Of a stretch of 64,000 bases of DNA, positions 27,861 through 36,871 are shown piece by piece. Under the pieces are notes generated by a model. The model had not been told where the DNA came from and did not search any database. It saw only the letters and a list, made by a program, of their open reading frames with translations. Made by a program: the position numbers and the translations under genes. Source of the stretch: Paracoccus methylovorus (GTDB lineage Bacteria > Pseudomonadota > Alphaproteobacteria > Rhodobacterales > Rhodobacteraceae); NCBI RefSeq assembly GCF_016919705.1, contig NZ_CP070368.1, forward strand, positions 62,001 to 126,000. Reading direction: 5' to 3'. Positions within the stretch are counted from its first letter, which is position 1. Each line of letters opens with the position of its first letter.

Positions 27861-27886
27861 CGGCTTCTTCGTTGTCCAAATACCCA
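27861..27886 (-). repeat. Copy 2 of a 26-nt repeated element
   Basis: It matches 22402-22427 in 25 of 26 bases (T instead of C at base 15). It lies 34 bases after the stop of the SdhAF4-type gene in the same orientation as copy 1 relative to its upstream gene. Confidence 0.75.
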
Positions 27887-27920
27887 TGCGACCGGGCAAC
27901 GCTGCGCATCCCGATCCGTC

Positions 27921-28094
27921 TTAGAAATCGACGCAGATGCCCTTCTTTTCGTAATCGCCATAGCGCACCGGCTCGGGCCCGTCCCGGCCGCCCAACTCGA
28001 CCGGCAGGTTCAGGGGTTTCGCATTGCGGCGGCGCTCTTCGGCTTCGGCAAGCGCGCGCTGTGCTTCGGGCGGCAGATCCTTGCGGTCGGTCAT
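27921..28094 (-). CDS. DUF1674 protein, succinate dehydrogenase assembly factor 4 type
   Basis: A 57-aa gene easily missed for its size. It reads MTDRKDLPPEAQRALAEAEE, then a basic segment, then LPVELGGRDGPEPVRYGDYE and ends KKGICVDF. That C-terminal pattern (GGR-GPEP-RYGDWE-KG-D-F) defines DUF1674/SDHAF4, which in mitochondria and alphaproteobacteria binds flavinylated SdhA and helps assemble succinate dehydrogenase. No sdh genes are in the window. It is divergent from rsmB with 54 bases between them. Confidence 0.9.
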   Translation of the reverse strand: MTDRKDLPPEAQRALAEAEERRRNAKPLNLPVELGGRDGPEPVRYGDYEKKGICVDF

Positions 28095-28148
28095 GGCGAT
28101 TTCCCCTGCTTCACGCTAGACCGGACCAATCTAGACAAGAGGCAGGCT

Positions 28149-29411
28149 TTGAACAAGACACGCGCGCAAGGACAGGCAGGGGATGGGGCAAGATCGGGCG
28201 CGCTGCGTCTGCTTGCCGCGGTGGACATGGGCGCGACGCTGGACGAGGCGGCCGCATTGGTCGATCGCCTTGCCCCCTCTGAACGCGCCCGCGCCCGACG
28301 CCTCGCGCTCGAGGTATTGCGGCGCGAGGAACGTGCCGACCGGCTGCTGGCACCGATGCTTGCCCGTCGCCCCCGGCCAGAAATCATGCGCATTCTGCGT
28401 CTCGCCACCGTCGAGATGCTGGCCTTGGGCGAGGCGCCGCATGGCGTGGTGAACTCGGCCGTGGCGCTGGCAAGGGCATCGGGGCGCAAGGGACAGGCCG
28501 CCTCCGGCATGGTGAATGCGGTGCTGCGCAAGGTCTCGGGCGCAGGCGAGACCTGGGCCGCGCTTCAGCCACAAAAGATGCCGGCCTGGTTGCGCGTCCC
28601 GGTCGTGGACGCATGGGGCGAAGATGTTGCCCGTGCCATCGAGGGGGCGCATGAGGCCGGCGCGCCCCTGGACCTGACCCCAAAGGGCGAGACCCCTGGC
28701 GAGGTGCTGCCGACCGGCTCGCACCGTCTGCCTGCCGGCGCTCAGGTTTCGGCGCTGCCCGGCTATGACAAGGGCGACTGGTGGGTGCAGGATGCTGCCG
28801 CCGCGCTGGCGGTGTGGGTGCTTGAGCCCCAACCCGGCGAAGTGATCGCCGATCTTTGCGCCGCGCCGGGCGGCAAGACCCTGCAACTCGCAGCAGCCGG
28901 GGCCGAGGTCACCGCGATTGATATATCCGAGCCGCGCCTTGCGCGCGTGGCCGACAACCTTGCGCGTTGCGGGCTGTCAGCGGGGCTGGTCGCGGCGGAT
29001 GCGCTGGCATGGCGGCCGGATCAGCCGCTGGATGCGGTGCTGCTGGATGCGCCCTGTTCCGCGACCGGCACCATTCGCCGACACCCGGAACTGCCGCGCA
29101 TCCGCGACGGGGCCGGGCTGGCGGATCTGACCGCGCTTCAGGCGCAACTGATCGACCATGCGCTGGGGCTGCTCAAACCCGGCGGGCGGCTGGTTTATGC
29201 CACATGCTCGCTTTTGCCCGCCGAGGGCGAAGAGCAACTGTCGGCCGCGCTTGCCCGCCACCCCGGCCTGATGGTCGAACCTCCTCGTGCCCCCGGAATC
29301 GATCCCGGCTGGATCACTGCGCAAGGCGCGCTGCGGCTGCGCCCCGACCTGTGGCCGGAACGCGGCGGCATGGACGGGTTCTTCATCGCGCGCTTGCGGA
29401 AATCCGCCTAG
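28149..29411 (+). CDS. rsmB: RsmB-family rRNA (cytosine-5) methyltransferase
   Basis: A 420-aa RsmB/NOL1 protein that methylates C967 of 16S rRNA in E. coli. Residues about 15-140 form a NusB-like RNA-binding domain; the rest is a Rossmann methyltransferase with DLCAAPGGKTLQLA (SAM motif I), DAPCSATGTIRRHPE (Cys303) and YATCSLLPAEGE (Cys353), the two-cysteine mechanism of m5C enzymes. The best start is TTG at 28149 behind AGAGGCAGG; the first ATG would cut into the NusB domain. It heads a run with heparinase-like, purH and lspA genes. Confidence 0.93.
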   Translation: MNKTRAQGQAGDGARSGALRLLAAVDMGATLDEAAALVDRLAPSERARARRLALEVLRREERADRLLAPMLARRPRPEIMRILRLATVEMLALGEAPHGVVNSAVALARASGRKGQAASGMVNAVLRKVSGAGETWAALQPQKMPAWLRVPVVDAWGEDVARAIEGAHEAGAPLDLTPKGETPGEVLPTGSHRLPAGAQVSALPGYDKGDWWVQDAAAALAVWVLEPQPGEVIADLCAAPGGKTLQLAAAGAEVTAIDISEPRLARVADNLARCGLSAGLVAADALAWRPDQPLDAVLLDAPCSATGTIRRHPELPRIRDGAGLADLTALQAQLIDHALGLLKPGGRLVYATCSLLPAEGEEQLSAALARHPGLMVEPPRAPGIDPGWITAQGALRLRPDLWPERGGMDGFFIARLRKSA

Positions 29412-29450
29412 CGGACCTAAGGTTGCGTCATACTAGCGAATGCGTTGCCC

Positions 29451-31100
29451 ATGACCGAAAGCTCTGTCGCACCAAGGGGATTTCTACGCCGCCCCGAACC
29501 CAAGGCCATCGGCCATTCCGGTCGCGGCGAGCAGATCGTCGGCGGCACCCTGCATCTGGGCGGCATCACCCTGACCGGCGATTTCTTCGCCGCCGACCTG
29601 CCGGCCAGCGTCGCGGCGGACCTGAACGGTTTTGGTTGGCTTGACGACCTTGCGGCCGTGGGCACCCCGCGCGCTCGCGCCATCGCGCAGGATCATGTGC
29701 TGCGCTGGCTGCGCCGGCATCGCCAGACCCTGCCCGAGGCGCCGGAATGGGCGCCCCAGGTGGCCGGCCGGCGGTTGCTGCGCTGGATCTTTCACGCCGG
29801 GATGATCCTGCCGGGTCTGGATCGCGATGGGGCCGGACCCTATTTTCGCGCGCTCGACCAGCATCTGAACCATCTGCGCGACAGTTGGTATGACAGCGAC
29901 GACGGGCTGTGCCGGCTTGAGGCGCTGGCAGGGTTGGCCATCGGCGCCATGTCCCTGCGCGACCGTCAGTCCATGGCGCAGCCGGCGCTGATCGCGCTGG
30001 CCGAAGAGGCAGATGCCATGGGCGTCGCCACCTTGTCCGAATCGCGTGCGCCCGAATCGCTGCTGGAAGCCATGGCGCTGCTGGTCTGGGCACAGGAGGT
30101 CGCCGAAGAGGCGGGGCTGGAATGCCCGCCCGAATTGCACGCCATCATCGCCGAGATCGCGCCCATCCTGCGCGCATTGCGCCATGCCGACGGGGCGCTG
30201 CCCCGTTTCCACGGCGGCGGACGCGGCGCGGCCGGACGTCTCGACCGCTGCCTGCGCATGGCGCAGGGTCCGGCTTTGCCCGTCAGCGGGCTGGCCATGG
30301 GCTTTGCCCGCATGGCGCGGGCGCGCACCACGCTGATCCTTGATGCGGCCCCCCCACCGGGTGGTCCGGCTGCGATCCGCGCCCATGCCTCGACCCTGGC
30401 TTTCGAACTGACGGTGGCGCGCCAGCCCTTGATCGTGAACTGCGGTCCCGGCGACGGTTTCGGCCCGCTTTGGGCCCGGGCCAGCCGCGCCACCCCCTGC
30501 CACTCGGCGCTGTGTCTTGCGGGGCTGTCCTCGTCGCGGCTGAACCCGAACCGGCAAGAGGGCGAGCCCGATATCCTGACCGAACGTCCCGCTTTGGTCT
30601 GGGCCGGTGATTGCGACGCCTTGGGCAACCTTACCCCGCCCGATTGCGGTCCGACCCACTCGCCCGAGCCGGCGCATCTTCTGGCCGGCCACGACGGCTG
30701 GCTGGCCAGCCATGGCCTGACGCATCTGCGCGAGCTTTGGCTTGATCCCGACGGCATGGCGTTGAGGGGCGAGGATTCGCTGGCGGCGCTGGATGCCAGC
30801 GCCCAGACCCGGCTGGAGCAGGTCCGCCCCGACGAGGGGCTGGCCTTCGACATCCGCTTTCATCTGCACCCCGACGTGCAGGCCAGCCAGCAGGGCAACG
30901 AAATCCGCCTGACCCTGCCCAATGGCGAGGAATGGCTGTTCACCCATGACGGGGTAGGAGAGCTGCGGCTTGAGGCATCCTGCCTGCTGGATCGTGCCAT
31001 GGCCGAGCCGCGCCCCTCGCGCCAAATGGCGATTTCCGCCCATCTGCAGGGGCGTGCGATCCAGATCGGCTGGACCTTGGCGCGTTCCGGGGGTAGGTGA
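29451..31100 (+). CDS. Heparinase II/III family protein
   Basis: A 549-aa protein with an alpha-helical toroid N-terminal half and a beta-rich C-terminal heparinase II/III-like half. WIFHAGMILPGLDRDG, LPRFHGGGRGAAGRLDRCL and FELTVARQPLIVNCGPGD are conserved-looking. It has no signal peptide, which is unusual for a polysaccharide lyase but common for this Rhodobacteraceae protein found between rsmB and purH. A role in wall or polysaccharide turnover is inference. ATG 29451 has no strong ribosome-binding site; a TTG six bases earlier is possible. Confidence 0.85.
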   Translation: MTESSVAPRGFLRRPEPKAIGHSGRGEQIVGGTLHLGGITLTGDFFAADLPASVAADLNGFGWLDDLAAVGTPRARAIAQDHVLRWLRRHRQTLPEAPEWAPQVAGRRLLRWIFHAGMILPGLDRDGAGPYFRALDQHLNHLRDSWYDSDDGLCRLEALAGLAIGAMSLRDRQSMAQPALIALAEEADAMGVATLSESRAPESLLEAMALLVWAQEVAEEAGLECPPELHAIIAEIAPILRALRHADGALPRFHGGGRGAAGRLDRCLRMAQGPALPVSGLAMGFARMARARTTLILDAAPPPGGPAAIRAHASTLAFELTVARQPLIVNCGPGDGFGPLWARASRATPCHSALCLAGLSSSRLNPNRQEGEPDILTERPALVWAGDCDALGNLTPPDCGPTHSPEPAHLLAGHDGWLASHGLTHLRELWLDPDGMALRGEDSLAALDASAQTRLEQVRPDEGLAFDIRFHLHPDVQASQQGNEIRLTLPNGEEWLFTHDGVGELRLEASCLLDRAMAEPRPSRQMAISAHLQGRAIQIGWTLARSGGR

Positions 31101-31139
31101 CGGGCCAAATCCGCCATCCATCTCACGGGACACCGACCG

Positions 31140-32729
31140 ATGACCGACCGCATTCCGCTGAAGCGCGCGCTGATTTCCGTTTCCGACAAGACCGGGCTGA
31201 TCGACTTTGCGCGGGCGCTTTCGGCGCGGGGCGTCGAGATACTGTCCACCGGCGGCACTGCCAAGACGCTGCGCGAGGCGGGGCTTAGCGTGGTGGACGT
31301 GGCCGACGTGACGGGTTTCCCCGAGATGATGGACGGCCGCGTCAAGACGCTGCACCCGGTCGTTCACGGCGGCCTGTTGGCGTTGCGCGACAACGAAGAG
31401 CATATGGCTGCCGCGGAATCGCACAAGATCGGGATGATCGACCTGCTGGTCGTGAACCTGTACCCGTTCGAGGCCACCGTGGCCAAAGGTGCGGGCTACG
31501 ACGACTGCATCGAGAATATCGACATCGGCGGCCCGGCGATGATCCGCGCTGCCGCCAAGAACCATGCCTTCGTCACGGTCGTGGTGGATGTCGAGGATTA
31601 CGCCGCCGTCCTGACCGAGCTTGACGCCAATGACGATCGCACCACCCATGCCTTCCGCCAACGGCAGGCCCAGATCGCCTATGCGCGGACGGCGGCCTAT
31701 GATGCGGCTGTTTCGACCTGGATGGCGCAGGCCATTGGCGAACAGACCCCACGCCGCCGCAGCTTTTCGGGACAGTTGGCGCAGACCCTGCGCTATGGCG
31801 AAAACCCGCATCAGTCCGCCGCCTTCTACAAGGACGGATCGGATCGCCCGGGCGTCGCCACCGCCCGTCAATGGCAGGGCAAGGAGCTGTCCTACAACAA
31901 CATCAACGACACCGATGCCGCCTTTGAACTGGTGGCCGAATTCGACCCGGCGCAGGGTCCGGCTGTGGCGATCATCAAGCACGCCAACCCCTGCGGCGTG
32001 TCGCGGGGCGACAGCGCGGTCGATGCCTATCGGCGCGCCTTTGACTGCGACCGCACCTCGGCCTTTGGCGGCATCATCGCGCTGAACACCACGCTTGACG
32101 GAGAGACGGCAAAGGCGATCACCGAGATCTTCACCGAGGTCGTCATCGCGCCCGAGGCCACCGACGAAGCGAAAGAGATCTTTGCCGCCAAGAAGAACCT
32201 GCGGCTTTTGACCACGGGCGGGCTGCCCGATCCTTCGGCCCCCGGGCTTGCCTTCCGTCAGGTGGCGGGCGGGTTTCTGGTGCAGGGCCGCGACAATGGC
32301 CGCATCCTGCCTGCGGACCTGAAGGTGGTGACCAAGCGCCAGCCTACGGATCAGGAACTGGACGACCTGCTTTTCGCCTGGACCGTGGCCAAGCATGTGA
32401 AATCGAACGCCATCGTCTATGCCCGCGACCTGGCCACCGTCGGTATCGGTGCCGGTCAGATGAGCCGCGTCGATTCGACCCGTATCGGCAAGCGCAAATC
32501 CGAAGACATGGCCGAGGCGCTGGGTCTGGCGCAGGCGCTGACCATCGGTTCCTCGGTCGCCTCGGACGCCTTCTTCCCGTTTGCCGACGGGGTTGAGGCG
32601 CTGGCGGCGGCGGGTGCGCGGGCGGTGATCCAGCCCGGCGGCTCGATGCGTGACGCCGAGGTGATCGAGGCCGCCGACCGGCTGGGTCTGGCCATGGTGT
32701 TCACCGGCCAACGGCATTTCCGTCACTGA
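31140..32729 (+). CDS. purH: Bifunctional AICAR transformylase / IMP cyclohydrolase
   Basis: A 529-aa PurH catalysing the last two steps of de novo IMP synthesis. The N-terminal cyclohydrolase domain starts [20 protein letters not shown] and has [13 protein letters not shown] and the [16 protein letters not shown] motif. The C-terminal transformylase domain has [26 protein letters not shown] (catalytic Lys-His) and ends in the universal [10 protein letters not shown]. Its stop overlaps the lspA start by one base. Confidence 0.98.
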   Translation: MTDRIPLKRALISVSDKTGLIDFARALSARGVEILSTGGTAKTLREAGLSVVDVADVTGFPEMMDGRVKTLHPVVHGGLLALRDNEEHMAAAESHKIGMIDLLVVNLYPFEATVAKGAGYDDCIENIDIGGPAMIRAAAKNHAFVTVVVDVEDYAAVLTELDANDDRTTHAFRQRQAQIAYARTAAYDAAVSTWMAQAIGEQTPRRRSFSGQLAQTLRYGENPHQSAAFYKDGSDRPGVATARQWQGKELSYNNINDTDAAFELVAEFDPAQGPAVAIIKHANPCGVSRGDSAVDAYRRAFDCDRTSAFGGIIALNTTLDGETAKAITEIFTEVVIAPEATDEAKEIFAAKKNLRLLTTGGLPDPSAPGLAFRQVAGGFLVQGRDNGRILPADLKVVTKRQPTDQELDDLLFAWTVAKHVKSNAIVYARDLATVGIGAGQMSRVDSTRIGKRKSEDMAEALGLAQALTIGSSVASDAFFPFADGVEALAAAGARAVIQPGGSMRDAEVIEAADRLGLAMVFTGQRHFRH

Positions 32730-33415
32730 TGGCAGAGACCGCGTCCCCCAAGCCGCGGAAAAGCCCGGCGCCCCGAAAGCGGCGTTCGAGAAAGCCGCCA
32801 CAACCCCCAGTCTGGCGTAACGTCCTGCTGGTGGCAGGGCTGGTTTTTCTGCTGGATCAGGTGCTGAAGTATCTGGTCGTGCATGTGCTGCGGCTGGATC
32901 AGTTGCGCGAGATCGACGTATTCGACCCGTGGCTGAACCTGCGCATGGCCTGGAATCAGGGCATGAACTTCGGCCTTTTCGCCAGCGACGTCGAGGTGAT
33001 GCGCTGGGTGCTGATCGTCATCGCCCTTGCCGTTTGCCTTTGGGTCGGGATCTGGGTTGGACGCGCCAAGCCCTCGCGCTTTGCGCAGATTTCGGCCGGG
33101 CTGCTGATCGGCGGGGCTTTGGGCAATGTCGTGGACCGGCTGACCTATGGTGCGGTCGCGGATTTCCTGAACATGTCGCTGCCGGGCTGGCGCAACCCCT
33201 ATAGCTTCAATGTGGCCGATATCGCGATTTTCGCAGGTGCGATGGGGCTGGTCCTGCTGCCGCCCGACAAGAAGCCGGGGACGAAAAAACGCAAGACCCC
33301 TGCCAAGCCTCGCACGGCGAAACCGCGCCCGCCTGATCCGCAGCCGCAGACCGAGGCGCAAGGCGAACTGGTGCTGGATGACAAGACCCGTGACGAGCCG
33401 GGGAATACGCGCTAA
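32729..33415 (+). CDS. lspA: Lipoprotein signal peptidase (signal peptidase II) with long terminal extensions
   Basis: A 228-aa inner-membrane aspartyl protease that removes signal peptides from prolipoproteins. The catalytic aspartates are Asp136 (GNVVDR) and Asp164 (FNVADIAIF), and the core has four helices. The core covers about residues 28-178; typical LspA is 160-170 aa. Here about 28 residues rich in Lys, Arg and Pro precede it and about 50 Lys/Pro/Gln-rich residues follow, both presumably cytoplasmic. The next gene and several others in the window encode lipoproteins it would process. Confidence 0.95.
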   Translation: MAETASPKPRKSPAPRKRRSRKPPQPPVWRNVLLVAGLVFLLDQVLKYLVVHVLRLDQLREIDVFDPWLNLRMAWNQGMNFGLFASDVEVMRWVLIVIALAVCLWVGIWVGRAKPSRFAQISAGLLIGGALGNVVDRLTYGAVADFLNMSLPGWRNPYSFNVADIAIFAGAMGLVLLPPDKKPGTKKRKTPAKPRTAKPRPPDPQPQTEAQGELVLDDKTRDEPGNTR

Positions 33416-33446
33416 TAACGGGCCGGAAGAACAAGAGGGACGGAAG

Positions 33447-34019
33447 ATGCGGGCGATCGCGCTGACCATGACCATGCTGCTGCTGGCCGCCTGCAGCAGT
33501 GATCCGCATCTGATGAACACCAATTCCGGCAGTTCCAGTCCAGATGAATTCTCGATCCTGCCCACCAAGCCCTTGCAGATGCCGGCCGATCTGAACGTGC
33601 TGCCCCCGCCGACGCCGGGTGGCGCGAACATCACCGATCCGACGCCGCAGGCCGATGCGGTGGTGGCATTGGGCGGCAATCCCGGGCAGCTTTCCGCGCA
33701 GGGTATCGGGGCGGCGGACGGCGCGCTGATCGCCTATGCCTCGCGTCTTGGCCGCGACCCGGGGATCCGCCAGACCACCGCGCAAGAGGACCTGAAATGG
33801 CGCAGCCGCCATTCCCGCCGCGCGCTTGAGGTCCTGGCGCGGACCAATGTCTATTACCGCGCCTATGATCCGATGACGCTGGATAGCTGGTCCGAACTGG
33901 AACGCTGGCGCCCGACGGGCGTGCAATTGCCTGCGGCGCCGCCGCGCGGCATGGGCGGCAACGGCAAGGTGCAGGCCCCCCGCGTAGTGGATCGGGTGCC
34001 GATCCTGAGCGAGGACTGA
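33447..34019 (+). CDS. DUF3035 lipoprotein
   Basis: A 190-aa lipoprotein with signal MRAIALTMTMLLLAACSS (lipobox LAAC). The mature part contains DEFSILPTKPLQMPADLNVLPPPTPGG, the DUF3035 hallmark (a BamC/DUF3035-like short beta motif), and a second conserved stretch KWRSRHSRRALEVLARTNVYYRAYDPMTLD. It is 31 bases after lspA. The family occurs in alphaproteobacteria near lspA and M16 peptidase genes; no function has been proven. Confidence 0.88.
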   Translation: MRAIALTMTMLLLAACSSDPHLMNTNSGSSSPDEFSILPTKPLQMPADLNVLPPPTPGGANITDPTPQADAVVALGGNPGQLSAQGIGAADGALIAYASRLGRDPGIRQTTAQEDLKWRSRHSRRALEVLARTNVYYRAYDPMTLDSWSELERWRPTGVQLPAAPPRGMGGNGKVQAPRVVDRVPILSED

Positions 34020-34123
34020 TCCCGCCGCTCGCGCTTTGATCACGCCGAGATGACAGGCGGCAGGCTTGCGCGTGACCGCGCGCAAGGGCAGGTTCAGGGC
34101 GCGACCCGGAACCGGAGCCTGTC

Positions 34124-35518
34124 ATGATCATTCTGACCCGTCTTGCCCCCTTTGCGCTGGTGCTGGCGGCGACACCCGCGCTGGCCGAAATGCCCAGCGG
34201 GATCAGCCATTTTACGCTGCCCAACGGCCTTGAGACCGTGGTGATCGAGGATCACCGCGCCCCGGTCGTGGTGCAGATGCTGTGGTACAAGATCGGTTCG
34301 GCCGACGAACAGCCGGGCAAGTCCGGCATCGCGCATTACCTGGAACACCTGATGTTCAAGGGCACCGACAAGCTGGGACCCGGTGAGCTGTCCAAGACCG
34401 TGACCGCCAATGGCGGCATGGACAACGCCTTTACCAGCTATGACTTCACCACCTATTTCCAGCGTATCGCCAGCGACCGGCTGCCGCTGATCATGGAGAT
34501 GGAGGCCGATCGCATGGCCAATCTGAAGATCGGCGAGGACGACTGGCAGGCCGAACGGCAGGTCGTGCTGGAGGAGCGCTCGCAACGCACCGACAGCGAC
34601 CCCGGCGCGCAATTCGGCGAGGAACGCAGCGCCGTGCAGTTCTATAACCACCCCTACGGCCGCCCGGTCATCGGCTGGCGGCAAGAGATGGAGGGGCTGA
34701 CGCGCGACGATGCCATTGCCTGGTATGACGCGCATTATGCCCCCAATGCCGCAGTGCTGGTGATCGCCGGCGACGTGACGCCCGAACAGGTCAGGGAACT
34801 GGCCGAAACCCATTACGGCCCCGTCCAGCCCAAGGCCGACGCGCCCCGCAATCCACGCCCGCAAGAGCCGATCCAGCGTTCGCCCCGGCGAATTGAACGG
34901 GTGGATGCCCGCGTCGCCCAGCCTGTGATGATCCGCACCGTGATCGCGCCCGAACGCAACAGCGGCGATCAGCAGACTGCCGCCGCGCTGACCGTATTGG
35001 CCGATCTGCTGGCAGGCTCCAGCCAGACCTCGATGCTGGCGCGGGAACTGATGCTGACGGGCAAGGCGCTTTACGTCAACGCCTTCTACGACGGGTTCTC
35101 GGTCGATCCGACGACCTTCGGTATCTCGATGGTGCCGGCCCCGGGCGTCGAGAATGCCGAGGCCGAGGCGGCGCTGGACGCAGCATTGGCGAAATTCCTG
35201 GATGAGGGGCCTGATCCCGCGCAATTGGAGCGGGTCAAGACCCGGATTCGTGCCGCGCGTATCTATTCCCAGGATTCGGCGCATGGCCGGGCCTATGACT
35301 ATGGACAGGGCCTAGCCACCGGCCTGACGGTCGAAGACGTGAACGATTGGCCCGAGATTCTGGCCGCCGTTACGCCTGAGGACGTTCGCGCCGCCGCGAA
35401 ACTGGTGCTGGACAACCGCGCCACCGTTACCGGCTGGCTGCTGCCGGCGCCGGATGCGCCTGCCGACGCGCTGCAACCCGTCTCTGCCGAAGCTGCCAAT
35501 CCGGGGGAAGTCGAATGA
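34124..35518 (+). CDS. M16-family zinc metallopeptidase (catalytic subunit)
   Basis: A 464-aa exported M16 peptidase with a signal peptide (VLAATPALA). The inverted zinc motif HYLEH (His71, Glu74, His75) is intact and followed by VVLEERSQRTDSDPG with the third metal ligand. It is a pitrilysin/PqqL-like periplasmic enzyme that probably degrades peptides inside a clamshell chamber. The stop overlaps the start of a second M16 gene by four bases (ATGA), and the pair should form a heterodimer as in mitochondrial processing peptidase. Confidence 0.93.
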   Translation: MIILTRLAPFALVLAATPALAEMPSGISHFTLPNGLETVVIEDHRAPVVVQMLWYKIGSADEQPGKSGIAHYLEHLMFKGTDKLGPGELSKTVTANGGMDNAFTSYDFTTYFQRIASDRLPLIMEMEADRMANLKIGEDDWQAERQVVLEERSQRTDSDPGAQFGEERSAVQFYNHPYGRPVIGWRQEMEGLTRDDAIAWYDAHYAPNAAVLVIAGDVTPEQVRELAETHYGPVQPKADAPRNPRPQEPIQRSPRRIERVDARVAQPVMIRTVIAPERNSGDQQTAAALTVLADLLAGSSQTSMLARELMLTGKALYVNAFYDGFSVDPTTFGISMVPAPGVENAEAEAALDAALAKFLDEGPDPAQLERVKTRIRAARIYSQDSAHGRAYDYGQGLATGLTVEDVNDWPEILAAVTPEDVRAAAKLVLDNRATVTGWLLPAPDAPADALQPVSAEAANPGEVE

Positions 35519-36828
35519 TCCGCGCTTTTGCCACGCTTGTTTTTGTCGCACTGGCCAGCCTGCCTGCCCGCGCCATCGAAATTCAGGAAATCACCTCGCC
35601 CGGTGGCATCAGGGCCTGGCTGGTCGAGGATCATTCGATTCCCTTCACCGCCCTGTCCCTGATGTTCAGGGGCGGTGCCAGCCTTGATGCGCCGGACAAG
35701 CGCGGCCAGATGAGCCTGATGACCTCGTTGCTGGAGGAAGGCTCGGGGCAGATGGATTCGGTGCAATATGCCGAGGCGGTCGAGGGGCTTGGGGCGCAGA
35801 ACCGTTTTGACGTGGGTGACGATGCGCTTAGCGTCAGTGCGCGGATGCTGACGGAAAACCGCGATCAGGCTGCCGAATTGCTGCGTCAGGCACTGACCGA
35901 GCCGCGCTTTGACCCCGATGCGGTCGAACGGGTGCGGGCGCAGTTGCAAGCCGCGATCCGGTCCGAGGCGACCGATCCGAACTCCATCGCCAGCAAAGAA
36001 CTGGCCCGGCAGGCATGGGGCGATCACCCCTCCGCCACCTCGATCAACGGCACGCTTGAATCCGTCGCCGCGTTGACGCGCGACGATCTGATCGACGCCA
36101 CGAACCGCATCCTTGCCCGCGACCGCGTAGTGGTGGCGGCGGCAGGCGATATCAGCGCCGAGGATCTGGGCAAGCTGATCGACACTGTCCTTGGCAGGCT
36201 GCCCGAAAAAGGCTCGGTGCCGCTGCCGGACAGGGCCGAATTGCAGCTGACCGGCGGGGTGACGGTGATCGACTGGGACAGCCCGCAAACGGTGGTCAGT
36301 TTCGCCCAACCCGGCCTGCCGATGTCCGATCCCGACTATTTCGCCGCATTCGTCGCAGATCATATCCTGGGCGGCGGCGGCTTTTCATCGCGGTTGATGG
36401 ATCAGATCCGCGAGAAGCGTGGGCTGACCTATGGCGTGCGCACCGGTCTTTCGAATGGCGTCTATGGCGAAACCTGGCAGGGCGGCATGGCCAGCGCCAA
36501 TGACAAGGTGGCCGAGGCCGTCGGGCTGATTCGCCAAGAGTGGGACCGGTTTGTCGAGGGTGGCGTGACGGATAAGGAATTGACCGACGCCAAGACCTAT
36601 CTGACCGGCGAATATGCCCTGCGCTTCGACGGCAACGGCAAGATTGCCAGTATTCTGAGCGGAATGCAGTTGATCGGCCTGCCCGCGGATTACGTCAACA
36701 CCCGCAACAGCAAGATCGAGGCCGTCACCGCCGAGGATGTGCAGCGTGTCGCTACGCGCGTGCTGCATTCCGACCAGATCCGCTTTGTGCTGGTCGGCCG
36801 GCCGGAAGGCATTGACGCCACGAACTGA
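35515..36828 (+). CDS. M16-family protein, non-catalytic subunit
   Basis: A 437-aa exported M16 protein with signal ([16 protein letters not shown]). At the place of HxxEH it has [15 protein letters not shown], so the zinc site is missing, while the C-terminal half keeps the glycine-rich YF/R region ([21 protein letters not shown]) that contributes to substrate binding in the partner. This is the normal division of labour in two-gene M16 systems. Confidence 0.92.
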   Translation: MIRAFATLVFVALASLPARAIEIQEITSPGGIRAWLVEDHSIPFTALSLMFRGGASLDAPDKRGQMSLMTSLLEEGSGQMDSVQYAEAVEGLGAQNRFDVGDDALSVSARMLTENRDQAAELLRQALTEPRFDPDAVERVRAQLQAAIRSEATDPNSIASKELARQAWGDHPSATSINGTLESVAALTRDDLIDATNRILARDRVVVAAAGDISAEDLGKLIDTVLGRLPEKGSVPLPDRAELQLTGGVTVIDWDSPQTVVSFAQPGLPMSDPDYFAAFVADHILGGGGFSSRLMDQIREKRGLTYGVRTGLSNGVYGETWQGGMASANDKVAEAVGLIRQEWDRFVEGGVTDKELTDAKTYLTGEYALRFDGNGKIASILSGMQLIGLPADYVNTRNSKIEAVTAEDVQRVATRVLHSDQIRFVLVGRPEGIDATN

Positions 36829-36871
36829 CGAATCCTTTTATGACGGGGCGGGAAATGCTAGATCTGGGGTT

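Noticed and set aside
29484..32801. 1105-codon minus-strand frame opposite the heparinase-like and purH genes
   Set aside because: PurH is unmistakable on the plus strand; the antisense frame crosses two genes and has no motifs.
35515..36828. Second M16 gene as a decayed duplicate because it lacks HxxEH
   Set aside because: Loss of the zinc motif is normal in the partner subunit of two-gene M16 systems, and the frame is full length with a signal peptide.
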